This document shows, piece after piece, positions 15,540 through 15,835 of a stretch of 15,835 nucleotides of DNA. How positions within the stretch are numbered: the first letter of the stretch is position 1; each line of letters begins with the position of its first letter. The position numbers and the translations under genes are program-made. Source of the stretch: Desulfonatronum sp. (GTDB lineage Bacteria; Desulfobacterota; Desulfovibrionia; Desulfovibrionales; Desulfonatronaceae). Location of the stretch: positions 1-15,835 of the forward strand of contig SKYX01000401.1 of the NCBI GenBank assembly GCA_007127655.1, given 5' to 3'. The notes below the pieces were generated by a model. The model did no database searches. It was not told the origin of the DNA and saw nothing but the letters and a program-made list of their open reading frames with translations.

Positions 15540-15835
15540 ATGGCGGAACCGAGAACCGAGTCCAGGAATAATTCGTCTGAATCGGCTCCGATTCCCGAGT
15601 CGTTGTGGAGTCTTCCCGGCCCGGGCGGCGTCTTGGCCCGGATATTGGTGTTCAGCCTGCTCTGGTGGATTCTGACCGAGGGCGGATCAATGTTTCCCGT
15701 CCTTGGCCTGCTCGGCGTCGGACTGGCCGTGCTGGCCAGTTTTCGCCTGTTGCCGCCCCGGTCCTGGCCTCTGCGGCCCCTGGGCGTGGTCCGCTTTCTG
15801 CCGTACTTTCTTCGGCAGTCCGTGCTTGGCGGCCT
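15540..15835 (+). CDS. mrpE: Mrp antiporter subunit MrpE, N-terminal part (cut by window edge)
   Basis: The first 98 codons are present. A polar N-terminal stretch of about 30 residues (MAEPRTESRNNSSESAPIPE...) precedes two hydrophobic helices (LARILVFSLLWWILTEGG and FPVLGLLGVGLAVLASF) and then the diagnostic RFLPYFLRQSVLGG, matching the R(F/L)xxYF(L/I)W(Q/E)(L/S)(...)G segment of MrpE/MnhE. The LLWWILTEG stretch equals the conserved 'W...l.g' part of TM1. GGGGG lies 4-8 bases upstream of the ATG. MrpE usually begins with its first helix, so the polar N-terminal extension is unusual. MrpE is a small subunit needed for full antiport in Mrp complexes; here it ends the visible operon rather than preceding mrpF as in the usual gene order. 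Confidence 0.88.
   Translation, partial: MAEPRTESRNNSSESAPIPESLWSLPGPGGVLARILVFSLLWWILTEGGSMFPVLGLLGVGLAVLASFRLLPPRSWPLRPLGVVRFLPYFLRQSVLGG

Overview
The window reads as chromosomal DNA of a GC-rich Gram-negative bacterium. A sulfate-reducing deltaproteobacterium of the Desulfovibrionales type, perhaps from a saline or alkaline habitat, fits the mix of genes: trehalose synthesis from glycogen, an Mrp-type cation/proton antiporter with a split MrpA, small coiled-coil stress-type proteins and short extragenic palindromes. This placement is inference; no rRNA or taxonomic marker is present.

Left part, minus strand (1-5182). Reading leftward, an amidoligase_2 gene (5182-4184) is translationally coupled to a class I glutamine amidotransferase-like hydrolase (4187-3384). 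After a 299-base gap comes glgX/treX (3084-904), then a DUF4258/DUF2283 pair resembling a small toxin-antitoxin module (900-402), then the start of treY (353-1, cut by the window edge). GlgX debranches glycogen or maltodextrin and TreY converts the linear chain ends to trehalosyl ends, so the two are steps of one route to trehalose, a compatible solute. The small pair sits inside this gene set.

Middle part, plus strand (5382-8205). A CNNM/DUF21 membrane protein with a CBS-like cytoplasmic region is divergent from the amidoligase. Then come a cytosolic charged coiled-coil protein of the sll1863 stress-response type, a 118-base MITE-like palindromic element, an exported coiled-coil protein of similar composition, and a small probable beta-sandwich (discoidin-like) protein that ends only 22 bases before the antiporter genes.

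Right part, plus strand (8228-15835). This is an Mrp/Mbh-type antiporter operon in the order mrpF, mrpG, DUF4040-mrpB fusion, mrpC, mrpD, a second MrpD/NuoM-like subunit, a 259-base repeat-bearing gap, a third MrpA/NuoL-like subunit, and mrpE (cut by the window edge). Four successive junctions are ATGA overlaps, implying tight translational coupling. Three antiporter-like subunits are present where standard Mrp has two. The DUF4040 part of MrpA is detached and fused to MrpB, and the third antiporter subunit carries Ala where its paralogues carry the conserved TM5 Glu. MrpG, MrpC and MrpD each have a hydrophilic segment encoded at least partly by a short tandem repeat in multiples of three bases.
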